DNA of 64,000 bases from Prochlorococcus sp. MIT 1314. GTDB taxonomy: Bacteria > Cyanobacteriota > Cyanobacteriia > PCC-6307 > Cyanobiaceae. A program made the translations under genes and the position numbers. Below, piece by piece: positions 38,920 through 49,762 of this stretch. Each line of letters starts with the position of its first letter. Position 1 is the first letter of the stretch. The stretch covers positions 930,001 through 994,000 of the forward strand of contig NZ_CP139300.1 of the NCBI RefSeq assembly GCF_034093315.1. Direction: 5' to 3'. A model generated the notes under the pieces. That model saw only the letters and a program-made list of their open reading frames with translations, was not told the DNA's origin and made no database searches.

Positions 38920-39330
38920 TTAACGTTTAGAGAATTGTGGAGCTTTTCTTGCTTTTTTAAGACCATATTTTCTTCTTTCCTTAGCCCTAGGATCTCTACT
39001 GAGATGACCTTCAGTTTTTAGAGATTTCCTGTTGTCGGGGGATAATTCACAAAGCGCTCTAGCTGCTCCTTGCTTAATAGCGTCTGCTTGACCTGTTAAT
39101 CCACCACCATAAACATTCACCAAAACATCATAAGAATTCTCAAGGCCTAGTGTTTGCAAAGGTGCTTTTATTGAATTTAAATGTAGAGGATTGAAGTTTA
39201 AGTAATCATCTCCAGAACGACCATTAATTTTTATTTGTCCATTCCCAGGAATCAAACGAACTCTAGCTACTGAAGTTTTTCTTCTTCCAGTTCCCCAATA
39301 AACAGCTTTGTTTTTTATTTGACTATTCAT
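38920..39330 (-). CDS. rpsI: 30S ribosomal protein S9
   Basis: 136 residues. S9 reaches into the decoding site with its basic tail ending KAPQFSKR. The start [16 protein letters not shown], the [19 protein letters not shown] core and the [19 protein letters not shown] motif are diagnostic. It follows rplM by nine bases, the universal L13-S9 pair, here part of the extended alpha cluster. Confidence 0.97.
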   Translation of the reverse strand: MNSQIKNKAVYWGTGRRKTSVARVRLIPGNGQIKINGRSGDDYLNFNPLHLNSIKAPLQTLGLENSYDVLVNVYGGGLTGQADAIKQGAARALCELSPDNRKSLKTEGHLSRDPRAKERRKYGLKKARKAPQFSKR

Positions 39331-39339
39331 TTTGATAAA

Positions 39340-39771
39340 TTAACTATTCAATAATACAGGATTCTGTGCAGCATGAGGATGATCAGCACCTTTATAAACT
39401 TTTAGTTTTTTAAATTGCTGTCTTCCTAAAGAGTTATGTGGCAGCATACCCTTAACAGCTTGCTCGATGATTCTTTCAGGAATTCTCTCTTGAAGAGACT
39501 CAAATTTTTCAGTTTTCATTCCTCCTGGCCTGCCAGAATGTCTTCTATACAACTTTTGTGATGCTTTTTTACCTGTGACCTCAACTTTTTCGGCATTTAC
39601 AACAATTACAAAATCTCCAGTATCTAAATGAGGTGTAAATGTTGGTTTATTTTTACCCCTTAATACAGTTGCTATTTCTGTAGCAAGTCTCCCAAGTGTC
39701 TTATCTTTTGCGTCTACTAAAAACCAATTTCTTTCAATGGTCTCTATTGACGGAGTAATTGTCTTATTCAT
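39340..39771 (-). CDS. rplM: 50S ribosomal protein L13
   Basis: 143 residues. L13 is an early-assembly 50S protein. Marks are [19 protein letters not shown] at the start, [21 protein letters not shown], and the [18 protein letters not shown] end. It lies 116 bases after truA and nine before rpsI on the minus strand. The longer spacer upstream of it may hold its own promoter. Confidence 0.97.
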   Translation of the reverse strand: MNKTITPSIETIERNWFLVDAKDKTLGRLATEIATVLRGKNKPTFTPHLDTGDFVIVVNAEKVEVTGKKASQKLYRRHSGRPGGMKTEKFESLQERIPERIIEQAVKGMLPHNSLGRQQFKKLKVYKGADHPHAAQNPVLLNS

Positions 39772-39887
39772 TTACCAAATTTATGCAAGTAAATTTAAAT
39801 ACCGTTTTAGATTCTACCTTATTGGAGGAGTTTTAAACAACAATTTTGGATGCTTTACACATACTAATTTGCTTAAATCAACTTTAA

Positions 39888-40694
39888 TTAAGAAAAACCC
39901 TTAATTAAAAATACTGGAAAAAAATCATTGTTATTAATTTTTTGAAAAACATTTTCTTCATAAACAGCATTTACAAAACATAACCCCTTAGCTGGAGCAG
40001 ATTCTTTAACATCATTTTTCTTTTTATTTACCCATCTATCCGTAAAAATTTCTGGCGATATTTTTTGCTCTCCAACTAACACTAGTTGACCAACAATTAA
40101 ACGGACCATTCCATAAAGAAAACCAGTGGCTTTAATATCAACTAAAATCAAATCCTCTACTCTTTTAATATCTATTTTATTTATTTTTGTAATAGAGTTT
40201 TTCCTATTGCTTCCAGTTTTCTGAAAAGCAAAAAAATCATGCTCTCCTTCCATTCTCTTTGATGCATTTGACATTAAAACTTCATCTAATACTTTTTGGT
40301 ATCTATGCCATGACCAATTATTTATGAACAAGTTAGGGAATTTACTGTTATTAATCACATATCGATAATGTCTATAAATTGCTGAATAGCATGCATGCCA
40401 ACTATCTTGAACCTCAACTGATTCTAAGATTCTAATTGTTGAGGGTAAAAGAATGTTTAAAACATCTGAATAACTATTACCAGGAATAACAAAATCGATG
40501 TCGAAGTGTACTACTTGACCCGATGCGTGAACACCAGCATCAGTTCTACCTGCGGCAAAAGTCTTTACGGGATAATGTGTAATCTTAAAAAGAGCTTTCT
40601 CAAGGATTTCCTGAACTGTAGTTGCATTTTTTTGTCTTTGCCAACCTGAATAACTAGATCCATCGTATTGGACTAATAAAGCTACCCTTTTCAA
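39888..40694 (-). CDS. truA: tRNA pseudouridine synthase A
   Basis: 268 residues. It makes pseudouridine at positions 38-40 in the tRNA anticodon arm. The catalytic aspartate is in AGRTDAGVHASGQVVHFD, and FLYGMVRLIVGQL near residue 200 is the family second motif. The C-terminal extension after LCFVNAVYEENVF is variable. It sits within the ribosomal cluster between rplQ (38 bases) and rplM, as in other cyanobacteria. Confidence 0.95.
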   Translation of the reverse strand: MKRVALLVQYDGSSYSGWQRQKNATTVQEILEKALFKITHYPVKTFAAGRTDAGVHASGQVVHFDIDFVIPGNSYSDVLNILLPSTIRILESVEVQDSWHACYSAIYRHYRYVINNSKFPNLFINNWSWHRYQKVLDEVLMSNASKRMEGEHDFFAFQKTGSNRKNSITKINKIDIKRVEDLILVDIKATGFLYGMVRLIVGQLVLVGEQKISPEIFTDRWVNKKKNDVKESAPAKGLCFVNAVYEENVFQKINNNDFFPVFLIKGFS

Positions 40695-40732
40695 AAGTTA
40701 TTTTCTAATGTAAAGACCCTTTACAAACTAAC

Positions 40733-41083
40733 TTAAACAAGTTCAATTATAGCCATCTGAGCGTTATCACCTTTTCTAGAGACGGTTCTGACTATGCGAG
40801 TATAACCACCTTTTCTATCTCCATATCTTTCTTTTGCTTTTTCAAATAATGAATGAACTAATTTCTTATCATAAATATATCCAATAGCTCTTCTCCTAGA
40901 GGCCAAACTACCATCTTTAGCAAGAGAAATCATCCTCTCAGCTTCATTTCTTAAAGCTTTTGCCCTAGCTTTTGTTGTAGTTACTCTACCTTCCCTAATT
41001 AACTGTGTAGTCAAACCCCTTAAAAGTGCTTTCCTCTGGTCAGCGGGTTTACTCAATAATGGAATTCTAAGTTGGTGTCTCAT
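40733..41083 (-). CDS. rplQ: 50S ribosomal protein L17
   Basis: 116 residues. L17 lies near the peptide exit tunnel. It has [38 protein letters not shown] and a C-terminal [12 protein letters not shown]. It follows rpoA by 14 bases, the usual alpha-operon order. Confidence 0.97.
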   Translation of the reverse strand: MRHQLRIPLLSKPADQRKALLRGLTTQLIREGRVTTTKARAKALRNEAERMISLAKDGSLASRRRAIGYIYDKKLVHSLFEKAKERYGDRKGGYTRIVRTVSRKGDNAQMAIIELV

Positions 41084-41097
41084 AATCTTAAAAATTG

Positions 41098-42036
41098 TTA
41101 AACAGATGTTCTGCTTTGAGGAATAGAAATTCCTATGCGCTCAAGAGCTTCGATAACCTCATCTGCAGATTTAGAACCAAAGTTCTTAATTTCAAGAAGA
41201 TCTTCATAGCTAAAACCCATTAAATCAGAAACTGAGTTAACTTGAGCTCTCTTTAGGCAATTATATGCTCTAACAGACAAGTTTAGTTCCTCTAAGGGAA
41301 TTTGAGCTTCTGGAGATGGTTCTGGTTCTTCAGGTATTTCCTCTACCATAGTAACAGTAGCTAGGGGTTGAAAGAGCTCTATTAATTGATTTGCGGCTTC
41401 AGCAATTGCATCATCAGGACTTGTTGAGCCATCAGTTACTACTTCCATTTTTAATCTTTCTCTACCTGTTCCACCCTCTGCTACGGCAGTTTCATCAATC
41501 GTAAAATTAACTCTTTTTACTGGCATGAATACAGCATCTATTTGAAGTAAATCAATAGCAGTTGTCTCTTCATTTTTACGATCCACTGGTCTATAGCCCA
41601 CACCTCTTTCAACATGGATCTCTAACTCTAAGTTATGACCCTCCTGAATAGTTGCAATCGGTTTTTCACCATCAACAATTTCAACTTGAGATGAGAATTG
41701 TATATCATTCGCCTTAACGTCCATTGGACCGCTTGCCGCTAACCTTCCAATCTCGAGATCTGGATTAGAACTATTAATTGATAGTTGCTTACAGTTGAGA
41801 AGTATATCTAAAACGTCTTCTCTAACACCAGGAATAGTTGCATATTCGTGATTAATTCCTGCTATTCTGACTGCAGTAACTGCACTTCCTTCAAGTCCTC
41901 CCATAAGGACTCTTCTAAGCGAATTACCCAAAGTTGTAGCTTGTCCCCTTTCTAAAGGACCAATTAAAAAAGTTCCTGTTTGGGAGCGATCATCTGCTAT
42001 TTGATGGTCGATTCTGTCAATCTGGTATTGCAACAC
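41098..42036 (-). CDS. rpoA: RNA polymerase alpha subunit
   Basis: 312 residues. The N-terminal domain ([20 protein letters not shown]) dimerises and scaffolds beta and beta-prime. The C-terminal domain from about residue 245 ([19 protein letters not shown] and [13 protein letters not shown]) binds UP-element DNA and activators. The start is GTG at 42036 in the ordinary MLQYQIDRI context. The spacer upstream to rpsK contains an unusual run of nine G, discussed separately. Confidence 0.97.
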   Translation of the reverse strand: MLQYQIDRIDHQIADDRSQTGTFLIGPLERGQATTLGNSLRRVLMGGLEGSAVTAVRIAGINHEYATIPGVREDVLDILLNCKQLSINSSNPDLEIGRLAASGPMDVKANDIQFSSQVEIVDGEKPIATIQEGHNLELEIHVERGVGYRPVDRKNEETTAIDLLQIDAVFMPVKRVNFTIDETAVAEGGTGRERLKMEVVTDGSTSPDDAIAEAANQLIELFQPLATVTMVEEIPEEPEPSPEAQIPLEELNLSVRAYNCLKRAQVNSVSDLMGFSYEDLLEIKNFGSKSADEVIEALERIGISIPQSRTSV

Positions 42037-42057
42037 GGAAAAAAATAAGGTTAAAAG

Positions 42058-42114
42058 TTTTTTTTGGGGGGGGGTTGAGAATGGTTAGGACCTAAACGCG
42101 TCTCCGTTTAGGTC
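42058..42114 (-). promoter_or_regulatory. Hairpin at the rpsK end and G9/T8 tract before rpoA
   Basis: GACCTAAACG (42089-42098) and CGTTTAGGTC (42105-42114) form a perfect 10-bp stem with a six-base loop that spans the rpsK stop codon. Downstream on the mRNA come nine C (plus-strand G 42066-42074) and eight A (plus-strand T 42058-42065). There is no U-run after the stem, so simple termination is unlikely; attenuation or mRNA processing between rpsK and rpoA is possible (inference). Confidence 0.55.
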
Positions 42115-42484
42115 TTCTACATCCATTATGAGGTAATGGAGTTACATCTCTTATTAGAGTTATTTCTAAACCGGCCACTTGTAAAGCTCTTATGGCCGTT
42201 TCCCTACCTGAGCCAGGTCCTCTAACTAATACTTCTATTTGCCTCATACCTTGATCGAGTGCTCTTCTTGCTGCAGATTCAGCTGCTGTTTGCGCAGCAA
42301 ATGGAGTACCTTTACGAGCACCTTTAAATCCACTGGCCCCTGCAGAAGACCAAGAAATTACATGCCCAGAAGTGTCAGTTATTGAAACAATAGTATTGTT
42401 AAATGTGCTTTGAATATGTACCACTCCATTTGGCACATTACGTTTGGATTTCTTTGAACCTGTTTTTTTTACTGTAGCTGCCAT
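42092..42484 (-). CDS. rpsK: 30S ribosomal protein S11
   Basis: 130 residues. S11 forms part of the platform near the mRNA exit. Marks are [38 protein letters not shown], and the [18 protein letters not shown] end. It follows rpsM by 44 bases. The stop is TAG, sitting inside a perfect stem that continues into the spacer. Confidence 0.98.
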   Translation of the reverse strand: MAATVKKTGSKKSKRNVPNGVVHIQSTFNNTIVSITDTSGHVISWSSAGASGFKGARKGTPFAAQTAAESAARRALDQGMRQIEVLVRGPGSGRETAIRALQVAGLEITLIRDVTPLPHNGCRRPKRRRV

Positions 42485-42528
42485 AATCTTTTAATTTAAT
42501 ACTGAAATTTGTGAATAGATTTAATTAA

Positions 42529-42894
42529 TTATTTTTTTCTTCCAGCAACTGTTTTTCTTGAACCTCGTCTTGTTCTTGCGTTAGTTCTAGTTCTTTGACC
42601 TCTAACTGGAAGGCTCATTCTATGTCTTCGTCCTCTTACACAACCAATATCTTGCAAACGTTTTAAAGCCATTCCCTCTTTTCTTCTCAAATCTCCCTCT
42701 AAAGTAAATTCTTCTGTAGCACCTCTAAGTTTTTGCACATCAGAATCTGAGAGATCTTTGACACGAATATCTGGGTTTACACCCGTGTTAGCAAGAATTA
42801 GCTTTGATCTTGTTAAACCAATTCCATAGACGTATGTAAGTGCAATTTCAACTCGCTTTTCGCGAGGTATGTCAATTCCTGCAATCCTGGCCAC
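42529..42894 (-). CDS. rpsM: 30S ribosomal protein S13
   Basis: 121 residues. S13 contacts the P-site tRNA and the 50S bridge B1. It has [45 protein letters not shown] and a basic tail ending AGRKK. It starts 42 bases after the small rpmJ gene. Confidence 0.98.
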   Translation of the reverse strand: MARIAGIDIPREKRVEIALTYVYGIGLTRSKLILANTGVNPDIRVKDLSDSDVQKLRGATEEFTLEGDLRRKEGMALKRLQDIGCVRGRRHRMSLPVRGQRTRTNARTRRGSRKTVAGRKK

Positions 42895-42936
42895 GTGTTT
42901 TGAGTAAGTAAAAGTTTGAATTAAAGGGTTGATAAT

Positions 42937-43053
42937 TTAACCCTGACGCTGTTTATTACGAGGTCTTTTCTTGTTAATAACATAGATTTTACCTCTTCTC
43001 CTCACGATCTGATCGTCAGGACTAATTTTTTTGACTGAAGATCTGACCTTCAT
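42937..43053 (-). CDS. rpmJ: 50S ribosomal protein L36
   Basis: A 38-residue protein that I translated by hand. It starts [20 protein letters not shown] and ends RPRNKQRQG. The conserved zinc-binding cysteines (usually CxxC..CxxxxH) are absent, so this is a C-minus L36. It lies between adk (43 bases) and rpsM, the usual position. It is too short for many gene finders. Confidence 0.95.
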   Translation of the reverse strand: MKVRSSVKKISPDDQIVRRRGKIYVINKKRPRNKQRQG

Positions 43054-43096
43054 AGGGGTTTACGAATAAACGTTAATACTTTATTCTACATCATCA

Positions 43097-43645
43097 TCAA
43101 GCCATTTTTTGTTTGATATCAGAGGAAATAGTTTTTAAATCTCTATCAGCATCAATATATTCCAACAGTGAAAGATCTTGAAAATATTGAATCAATGGTT
43201 CTGTAGTTTTTTTATAAATATTAACTCGTGTTCTTATAGTCTCTTCAGTATCATCTTTTCTCCCTCTTAACATCAAACGCTTAATAAGAACTTCTTCTGG
43301 AATATCTAAATAAAAAACCACTTCTAAAGGTTGATTTATTTCGCTTAAGACCTCATTCAATGAGTTTGCCTGAGATAAATTTCTTGGGTAGCCATCTAGA
43401 ATCCAACCTTGATTATCCTTATCCAAATTTTGCCTTACTATTTTCAATACAAGTTCGTCACTAACTAGTTCCCCACAATTAATAATATCCTTTACTTGTC
43501 TACCAAGGATACTATTCATTTCAATTTCTTTTCTTAATAATTCGCCAGTAGAAAGGTGCAAATAAGAATAGGTCTGAGATAGCAATTCAGCCTGAGTGCC
43601 TTTCCCCGCTCCGGGGGCGCCTAAAAATAATAAGTGTTTTTTCAT
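43097..43645 (-). CDS. adk: Adenylate kinase
   Basis: 182 residues, the short form without the zinc-type LID. ATP + AMP to 2 ADP. The P-loop is [10 protein letters not shown], the AMP site is [11 protein letters not shown], and [14 protein letters not shown] and [18 protein letters not shown] hold the core arginines. Its ATG overlaps the last base of secY, giving secY-adk coupling as in other bacteria. Confidence 0.97.
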   Translation of the reverse strand: MKKHLLFLGAPGAGKGTQAELLSQTYSYLHLSTGELLRKEIEMNSILGRQVKDIINCGELVSDELVLKIVRQNLDKDNQGWILDGYPRNLSQANSLNEVLSEINQPLEVVFYLDIPEEVLIKRLMLRGRKDDTEETIRTRVNIYKKTTEPLIQYFQDLSLLEYIDADRDLKTISSDIKQKMA

Positions 43646-44964
43646 TAATTGTTAATTAATCCCTCATACCTTTGAGAAATAACATAAGTTTGAATTTGCT
43701 TAGCAGTATCAATCGCAACACCTACAAGAATAAGCAGTGAAGTTGCTCCTAAACCTTGAAAAGTCTGGACATTTGTAGCTCTTTCTACTGCAGCTGGGAT
43801 TATAGCAACTGATCCCAAAAACAATCCTCCTAATAAAGTCAACCTATTTTGTATCCCTGATAAATAATTTGCCGTATTAGTTCCAGGTCTCACTCCAGGT
43901 ATTGCTACTCCTCCTTTCTTTAGATTTGAGGCAACATCAACTGGATTAATTGTGAGGGATGCATAAAAATAGGAGAATCCCAAAATCAAGGAGAAAAAGG
44001 TAAGAGCATATGGCCATGGATTTGAAGATCCAGGATTTAAACTACTCGCTACTTTTATTAAGACTGGATTGCCTGTCACGTTTGCAATGGTTATCGGTAA
44101 GAAGATTAAAGCAGATGCAAAGATAATTGGCATAACTCCGCCTGCATTTAATTTTAAGGGTAAATAACTTTGTCTTGTAGGAAGTAATGTAGAATTTCCT
44201 ATTTGTCTTTTTGCACTAACAATAGGAATACGTCTTGCCCCCTCCTGGACAAAAATTATCCCAACAATTGTTAGCAAAAAGACTCCAAGCAAAACTGCTA
44301 TACCTAAAACATCTCCTCGATCACCAGTTTGAGCTTTTTCAATAGTTGAACTTAGCGCCTTTGGTAAAGTTGAGACAATATTCAGAAATATTACCAATGA
44401 AGCTCCTTGACCTATACCTTTCTCTGTAATAATTTCGCTAAACCACATCACTAACATTGAACCAGTAACTAACGCTATAGAGGTTTGCAAAACAAATGTA
44501 GTGTCACTTATCCCCTCTATTGCATATTGTCGAAGAATTAAAGAAAAAATAATACTCTGCAAAAGCCCCCAACCTAAAGAAACATATCTAGTTATTTGGG
44601 CAATTTTTCTTCTTCCTGCTTCTCCCTCATTTTTTTGTAAATCTTCAAGAAAAGGCAATGAAGCTGTAAGAAGCTGAATAATAATTGATGCGTTGATAAA
44701 AGGAAGTATACCCAATGCAAATATTCCTAAGGTTGAAATTCCTCCGCCAGTAAAAATATCTAGAAAACCTATTAATTGGCCGCCTTGATCAATAAAACTT
44801 TTAAAAGCAATCCTATCAATGCTTGGCATAGGGATATATATACCAAGTCTTACTAAAAGAAGAAGTCCTAAAGTTGTCAAAACTCTACTTCTTAATTCTT
44901 TATTCAAAAATAATTGAGAGAGTATTTCTGAAGCGTTAGGATTTCTACTTTTGTTGACAAACAT
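43645..44964 (-). CDS. secY: Protein translocase subunit SecY
   Basis: 439 residues, ten membrane spans. It forms the channel for export and membrane insertion in both plasma and thylakoid membranes. Visible are [11 protein letters not shown] near the start, the plug-type [24 protein letters not shown] in short parts, and the cytoplasmic loop [15 protein letters not shown] that binds SecA and the ribosome. It follows rplO by 29 bases. Confidence 0.97.
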   Translation of the reverse strand: MFVNKSRNPNASEILSQLFLNKELRSRVLTTLGLLLLVRLGIYIPMPSIDRIAFKSFIDQGGQLIGFLDIFTGGGISTLGIFALGILPFINASIIIQLLTASLPFLEDLQKNEGEAGRRKIAQITRYVSLGWGLLQSIIFSLILRQYAIEGISDTTFVLQTSIALVTGSMLVMWFSEIITEKGIGQGASLVIFLNIVSTLPKALSSTIEKAQTGDRGDVLGIAVLLGVFLLTIVGIIFVQEGARRIPIVSAKRQIGNSTLLPTRQSYLPLKLNAGGVMPIIFASALIFLPITIANVTGNPVLIKVASSLNPGSSNPWPYALTFFSLILGFSYFYASLTINPVDVASNLKKGGVAIPGVRPGTNTANYLSGIQNRLTLLGGLFLGSVAIIPAAVERATNVQTFQGLGATSLLILVGVAIDTAKQIQTYVISQRYEGLINN

Positions 44965-44993
44965 TTGAAGCTTAACTAAATTTTTGCGTAAAT

Positions 44994-45452
44994 TTATTTA
45001 TTATTTATAAGCTCGCAAGATCCCCCTGCTTCCTCAATTTTTTGTTTTGCAACTTTTGTAAATGCATGAGCTTTGACTTTTAATTTGACCTTAACTTCTC
45101 CATTACCAAGGATTTTTAAAGGAAATTTTGGTTTAAAAATCAATCCTTTTTTAACTAGTGAGTCAAGATCAACAGTGTCGTTTTCATTGAAATCATTTAA
45201 TTTATCTAAATTTATTATAGAAAAGTTCTTTTGATTAATTATTTCAAAGTGCTTTAATTTTGGAACTCTTCTATACAAAGGCATTTGTCCACCTTCAAAA
45301 CCTGGACGAGTGGGTCTTCCAGAACGTGACTTTTGACCTCTCATTCCAAAACCACATGAAGCACCCTGTCCAGCGGCAATACCTCTACCCTTTCTTAGTT
45401 TTTTCTTTCTAGAGCCAGAGTTTGATTTAAGTGTATTTAATGTTGAAGTCAT
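44994..45452 (-). CDS. rplO: 50S ribosomal protein L15
   Basis: 152 residues from ATG 45452, starting [19 protein letters not shown]. An ATG three codons earlier (45461) overlaps rpsE and is less likely. The glycine-rich [20 protein letters not shown] and [19 protein letters not shown]-terminal extension threads through 23S rRNA. It follows rpsE by about five bases. Confidence 0.96.
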   Translation of the reverse strand: MTSTLNTLKSNSGSRKKKLRKGRGIAAGQGASCGFGMRGQKSRSGRPTRPGFEGGQMPLYRRVPKLKHFEIINQKNFSIINLDKLNDFNENDTVDLDSLVKKGLIFKPKFPLKILGNGEVKVKLKVKAHAFTKVAKQKIEEAGGSCELINNK

Positions 45453-45457
45453 AATTT

Positions 45458-46081
45458 TCAAGAATATAGCTGTTCAAGTGAGATCCCTCTCTCCCTTGAA
45501 GCAGATTTGTGTGTTCTTAATTGAGAAAGAGCTACCATAGCAGCTCTCGCATTATTCAAAGGTGTTTTACTACCCAATCTTTTTGCTAAGACATTTTTTA
45601 TGCCCGCTAATTCTAAAACTGTTCTAATTGAACCTCCAGCAATTACACCTGTACCTGGAGCAGCTGGTCTAATAAGAACATTAGCAGCTCCATCTCTACC
45701 TATAGATAAAGTGGGTATTGAATTATTTGGAGTTAATGGAACCCTAACAAGATTCTTTTTACCATCTGAAACTCCCTTTCTAACCGCACCAATCACATCT
45801 CCAGCTTTACCAACTCCAACTCCAACTTGACCTTTCTCATTACCAACAACAACTATTGCTCTAAAACTCATTTTTTTTCCACCCTTAACGGTTTTAGATA
45901 CGCGTCTTATTTGAACAACCCTTTCTTGCCAATCAGAATCTCTATCATGATTTTTTGAATCACCTCTTCTATTTCTTTTTTTATCGTTGTTACGATTATT
46001 CTTTTTTTGTTCACCAGGATTAGTACTAGGAACATTATCAATCTTGGATTGAGTTTCTTGTTGAATTGGAGTATCAGTCAT
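45458..46081 (-). CDS. rpsE: 30S ribosomal protein S5
   Basis: 207 residues, longer than the usual about 170 because of a 45-residue Asn/Lys/Arg/Asp-rich N-terminal extension ([14 protein letters not shown]), common in cyanobacteria. The S5 core starts at [18 protein letters not shown], with [15 protein letters not shown] and [11 protein letters not shown]5 helps keep decoding accurate and opens mRNA structure. It lies between rplR and rplO. Confidence 0.97.
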   Translation of the reverse strand: MTDTPIQQETQSKIDNVPSTNPGEQKKNNRNNDKKRNRRGDSKNHDRDSDWQERVVQIRRVSKTVKGGKKMSFRAIVVVGNEKGQVGVGVGKAGDVIGAVRKGVSDGKKNLVRVPLTPNNSIPTLSIGRDGAANVLIRPAAPGTGVIAGGSIRTVLELAGIKNVLAKRLGSKTPLNNARAAMVALSQLRTHKSASRERGISLEQLYS

Positions 46082-46096
46082 AGTAAAAATTAAAAG

Positions 46097-46465
46097 TTAG
46101 AATTTTAGGCCAGCTTCTCGAGCAGCATCTGCAAGTGCCTTAACTCTACCGTGATATAAATTTCCGCCACGGTCAAAAATTACTTGCTTGATACCTTTTT
46201 TTATTGCTCTCTTTGCTAATAATTTTCCAACAATAGAGGAAGAATTACAATCAGATGGTAATTTCTCTGATTTTTCTTTGAGTTCTTTATCAACAGTTGA
46301 AGCGGAGCAGATAGTTTTTTGAGCACTATCGTCTATAACCTGAGCATAAATATGGTTATTAGAGCGAAAAACCGACAATCTTGGTCGTGTTGCATCTCCA
46401 ATTAAGAATCTTCTTAATCTTCTATGTCTTTTTTGGGTTTGTAATTTCCTGGAAAGTTTGGTCAT
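46097..46465 (-). CDS. rplR: 50S ribosomal protein L18
   Basis: 122 residues. L18 binds 5S rRNA with L5 and anchors it in the central protuberance. It shows [53 protein letters not shown] and the AGLKF end. Spacers are 14 bases to rplF and 15 to rpsE. Confidence 0.97.
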   Translation of the reverse strand: MTKLSRKLQTQKRHRRLRRFLIGDATRPRLSVFRSNNHIYAQVIDDSAQKTICSASTVDKELKEKSEKLPSDCNSSSIVGKLLAKRAIKKGIKQVIFDRGGNLYHGRVKALADAAREAGLKF

Positions 46466-46479
46466 TGTTTTAAGTAGAA

Positions 46480-47019
46480 TTATTTTTTGCCAGATTTACC
46501 AGCTTTTCTGAGAATTATCTCATCATGGTATTTAATTCCTTTTCCTTTATAGGGTTCTGGAGGTCTAATTGATCTGATTTTTGCTGCTTCATTACCAACA
46601 ATTTCCTTATCAATTCCAGATACGGTAACGTTTGTATTACTCTCAACTTTGTATGTTATACCATCAGGGGGGGTCATTTCTACAGGATGACTATATCCTG
46701 CACTTACGATTAGATTTTTACCTTTTACTTGTGCTCTGGATCCAACTCCTACAATTTCAAGTTTTTTTGAAAAACCTTTAGTAACCCCTTCAACCATATT
46801 TGCAATTAAGGCTCTACATAAACCATGTCTTTGCCTTGAATGTATTTTGGTTGTAGTAGGACTTACCACAACAGTATTATCTTTTTTATCAAAACTAACT
46901 CCTTCAGGCATTAAACGTTTTAATTCACCCTTGGGGCCTTTAACTGTAACAGTTAATCCATCAAAATCAATTGAAACTTTCTCTGGAATAATTACTGGTG
47001 TTTTTCCAATTCTTGACAT
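46480..47019 (-). CDS. rplF: 50S ribosomal protein L6
   Basis: 179 residues. L6 lies near the factor-binding site. Two similar domains are visible; [15 protein letters not shown] starts it, then [34 protein letters not shown], and the [13 protein letters not shown] end motif. It follows rpsH by 12 bases. Confidence 0.97.
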   Translation of the reverse strand: MSRIGKTPVIIPEKVSIDFDGLTVTVKGPKGELKRLMPEGVSFDKKDNTVVVSPTTTKIHSRQRHGLCRALIANMVEGVTKGFSKKLEIVGVGSRAQVKGKNLIVSAGYSHPVEMTPPDGITYKVESNTNVTVSGIDKEIVGNEAAKIRSIRPPEPYKGKGIKYHDEIILRKAGKSGKK

Positions 47020-47031
47020 GATTAATTCTCC

Positions 47032-47433
47032 TTAATAAACATAGCAAAGGACTTCGCCGCCTACGCCTTGCTTTCTAGCATCACGATCACTCATAACGCC
47101 TTTAGAAGTTGAGATAATAGCAACTCCGAGACCTCCAAGAACTTTTGGCAAGCCTCTATTATTCTTATAAATTCTCAAACCAGGTTTACTAACTCTTTGC
47201 ATGGATCGAATAGTTGGGAATTGATTTTTACCACTATATTTGAGACCGAGAATTATTTGTGCTTTACAACCTTCACCTTCCTCATTAATCTCAGAAATGA
47301 ACCCCTCTTTTTGAAGCACTTTTGCAATACTTAAGGACATTTTTGAACTTGGGATTTTTGTTGTTGTATGCTTCTTTTGACTCGCATTTCTAATTCGAGT
47401 AAGCATATCTGAAATAGGATCGTGATTTGACAT
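47032..47433 (-). CDS. rpsH: 30S ribosomal protein S8
   Basis: 133 residues. S8 binds helix 21 of 16S rRNA and in E. coli represses the spc operon by binding its mRNA. It has [15 protein letters not shown], the [10 protein letters not shown] loop, and the [23 protein letters not shown] end. rpsN, which often precedes it, is absent here. It lies ten bases after rplE. Confidence 0.97.
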   Translation of the reverse strand: MSNHDPISDMLTRIRNASQKKHTTTKIPSSKMSLSIAKVLQKEGFISEINEEGEGCKAQIILGLKYSGKNQFPTIRSMQRVSKPGLRIYKNNRGLPKVLGGLGVAIISTSKGVMSDRDARKQGVGGEVLCYVY

Positions 47434-47443
47434 AGTTTTAATT

Positions 47444-47983
47444 TTAATTCTTACTAAAAGGCATACCTAACTCTTGCAAGAGAGCTTTACCTTCTTGATC
47501 TGACCTTGCACTAGTGACAATAGTTATATCCATACCTCTTATTGAATCTATTTTATCAAAAGAGATTTCAGGAAAAATCAATTGCTCTTTCACTCCAACG
47601 GTGTAATTCCCCCTCCCATCAAAACTTTTGGGATTAACTCCTCTAAAGTCTCTTATTCTTGGTAAAGCTAGATTTATAAATCTCTCTAAAAAGGAGTACA
47701 TCCTGTCTCCCCGCAAAGTTACAGTACAACCAATCGGCATGCCTTCACGAATTTTAAAACCCGCGATAGCTTTTTTAGCTCTTGTTACTAAGGCCTTTTG
47801 TCCAGTAATTGTTGCCATTTCGTTTAAAGAAGCTTCTAGAGCTTTTGAATTTGAAGCGGCTTCACCAAGACCTCTGTTAACGTTGACTTTAACAACTTTA
47901 GGTACTTGATGAATATTTTTAAGACCAAGGTCCTTTAAAAGCTTTGGTCTAATTGATTCTTTGTAGCGATTTTTTAGAGTCAT
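47444..47983 (-). CDS. rplE: 50S ribosomal protein L5
   Basis: 179 residues. L5 binds 5S rRNA and touches P-site tRNA. Marks are [39 protein letters not shown], and the [17 protein letters not shown] and [17 protein letters not shown] stretches. It follows rplX by 74 bases, the largest spacer in the spc part of the cluster, and could have its own promoter. Confidence 0.97.
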   Translation of the reverse strand: MTLKNRYKESIRPKLLKDLGLKNIHQVPKVVKVNVNRGLGEAASNSKALEASLNEMATITGQKALVTRAKKAIAGFKIREGMPIGCTVTLRGDRMYSFLERFINLALPRIRDFRGVNPKSFDGRGNYTVGVKEQLIFPEISFDKIDSIRGMDITIVTSARSDQEGKALLQELGMPFSKN

Positions 47984-48057
47984 AATTTTTTGTTAATTCT
48001 GGTCTTTGTCAGAATTGATAAATTAGAAAAAGTTGAAATCTGATTTCTGATGAAAAA

Positions 48058-48414
48058 TTAATCAATTACTTCACCAGTTTTCTTCAATCTTCTTTTCTTA
48101 ACTCCCTCTTTATCAATAAAATATTCTATCTTACTTGTAAGATTTTTTTCCTTTGAAAAGAACATTACATTTGATGCATGTAAGGATGCTTCTTCTGTAA
48201 GTATTCTTCCAGTTTCTCCTTCCTGGGTTGGTTTTACATGTTTAGTCCTAAGGTTTATTCCCTTGACTACTAATCTATTTTCAAGAGGGATGGTTTTTAT
48301 AACCTCTCCAGTTTTGCCTTTCTCTTTTCCGTTAATTACTTTTACTAGATCTCCAGTTTTGATTCTCATTTTTATTCTTTGGAAATTCTTCTTTTGTTTT
48401 AGTGAATCCAACAT
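48058..48414 (-). CDS. rplX: 50S ribosomal protein L24
   Basis: 118 residues. L24 starts 50S assembly. The KOW motif lies in [18 protein letters not shown]. The start [16 protein letters not shown] adds 15 residues before MRIKTGD, as in related Prochlorococcus proteins I recall; the alternative ATG gives 103 residues. It abuts rplN with no spacer. Confidence 0.95.
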   Translation of the reverse strand: MLDSLKQKKNFQRIKMRIKTGDLVKVINGKEKGKTGEVIKTIPLENRLVVKGINLRTKHVKPTQEGETGRILTEEASLHASNVMFFSKEKNLTSKIEYFIDKEGVKKRRLKKTGEVID

Positions 48415-48780
48415 TTAAATCACCTCCGGAGCAAGAGAAACAATTTTAGTATAATTTTTGTCCCGCAGTTCTCTAGCTACAGGTCCAAAAACTCTAGTAC
48501 CTTTTGGATTCTTATCCTCATTAATCAAAACGGCAGCATTATCATCAAATCTGATTGAATTACCAGTATTTCTTCTTAATGTTGCTTTTGTTCTCACGAT
48601 TACGGCTTTTACAACCTCAGATTTCTTAACTCCCATATTAGGAAGAGCATCTTTTACAGTTGCTACAATTACATCACCAACATGTGCGTATCTCCTATTA
48701 GAGCCTAAAACCCTAATACACTGAAGTCTTTTTGCGCCGCTATTATCAGCTACTGTTAAATAAGTTTCTTGTTGAATCAT
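48415..48780 (-). CDS. rplN: 50S ribosomal protein L14
   Basis: 121 residues. L14 contacts the 30S at bridge B8. It starts [20 protein letters not shown] and contains [14 protein letters not shown] and [20 protein letters not shown]. Its start overlaps the end of rpsQ by four bases, and its stop abuts rplX, implying coupled translation. Confidence 0.97.
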
Positions 48781-49043
48781 TTTTTAACCTCATTAGTTTG
48801 ACTTGTTTTATTAAGAATCTCTTCTATTGCCCATCTCTTATGAGCACTAAGCGGTCTAGTTTCTCTAATTTTAACTCGATCACCTAAAACACATGTATTT
48901 TCAGGATCATGAGCCTTATATCTTGTAGTTTTACTTACAATTTTTTTATAAGTAGGATGTGGATATCTGTTAATAACAGCAACAACAACTGTTTTATCCA
49001 TTTTGTCGCTGACCACAGTACCAATTCTTTCTTTAAGTGCCAT
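48777..49043 (-). CDS. rpsQ: 30S ribosomal protein S17
   Basis: 88 residues. S17 is an OB-fold protein binding 16S helix 11. It has [38 protein letters not shown] and [15 protein letters not shown]. It follows rpmC by ten bases and overlaps rplN by four. Confidence 0.97.
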
Positions 49044-49053
49044 AACTAAGTAA

Positions 49054-49272
49054 TTAATCAGAAGTTGTTTCAGAAGAAGGTTGACTCTTACTGAGAGTTA
49101 GTAATTGCGCAACTTGTTTCTTAATGATTTTAAATTTATGAGTTTCATTGAGCTGTCTTGTAGCTTGCTTGAATCTCAAATCAAAAAGATCTTTTCGTAG
49201 TTGGTCAATTTTTTCAGTAATTTGAGCAGAATTTAATTTTTTAAATTCTTTAAGAGACTCAGAGTTTTTCAT
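49054..49272 (-). CDS. rpmC: 50S ribosomal protein L29
   Basis: 72 residues. A helical hairpin protein at the exit tunnel. The core motif is [21 protein letters not shown], with a Ser-rich tail ([12 protein letters not shown]). Its start overlaps the end of rplP by four bases. Confidence 0.96.
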   Translation of the reverse strand: MKNSESLKEFKKLNSAQITEKIDQLRKDLFDLRFKQATRQLNETHKFKIIKKQVAQLLTLSKSQPSSETTSD

Positions 49273-49751
49273 TGTTTAACCTCCTCTTGTGATTTTTTAT
49301 TATTTTTTGTATTTTCTTGGGAGGAAGCTTCTAGATTCTTATCAATGGAGATGAATTTTGTTTTTACAGGAAGTTTGTATTGAGCTAGACGCATAGCTTC
49401 TTTTGCAGTTTCCTCTGTGATGTCCTCACCACCCATTTCAAAAAGTATTCTTCCAGGTTTTACAACTGCAACCCAAAACTCTGGATTACCTTTACCAGAA
49501 CCCATTCTAGTTTCGGCAGGTCTCATGGTTACAGGTTTATCAGGAAATATTCTTATCCAGATTTGACCTCCACGTTTGATATATCTTGTCATAGCTCTTC
49601 TACTTGCCTCAATCTGACGGGCAGTTACCCAACCACAGTCTTGAGCTTGTAGAGCAAATTGACCGAAAGCAATAGTATTACCTTTGGAGGCTACCCCCCT
49701 CATTCTACCTCTATGTTGTTTACGAAATTTAGTGCGTTTTGGGCTAAGCAT
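49269..49751 (-). CDS. rplP: 50S ribosomal protein L16
   Basis: 160 residues. L16 lies near the A site. It shows [50 protein letters not shown] and an Asn/Lys/Gln-rich tail of about 20 residues. It follows rpsC by 11 bases and overlaps rpmC by four. Confidence 0.97.
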   Translation of the reverse strand: MLSPKRTKFRKQHRGRMRGVASKGNTIAFGQFALQAQDCGWVTARQIEASRRAMTRYIKRGGQIWIRIFPDKPVTMRPAETRMGSGKGNPEFWVAVVKPGRILFEMGGEDITEETAKEAMRLAQYKLPVKTKFISIDKNLEASSQENTKNNKKSQEEVKQ

Positions 49752-49762
49752 TTTTATACCTC

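Noticed and set aside
38907-38966. N-terminal extension of rpmE
   Set aside because: It overlaps the end of rpsI and L31 starts at MPKSEIHPKW.
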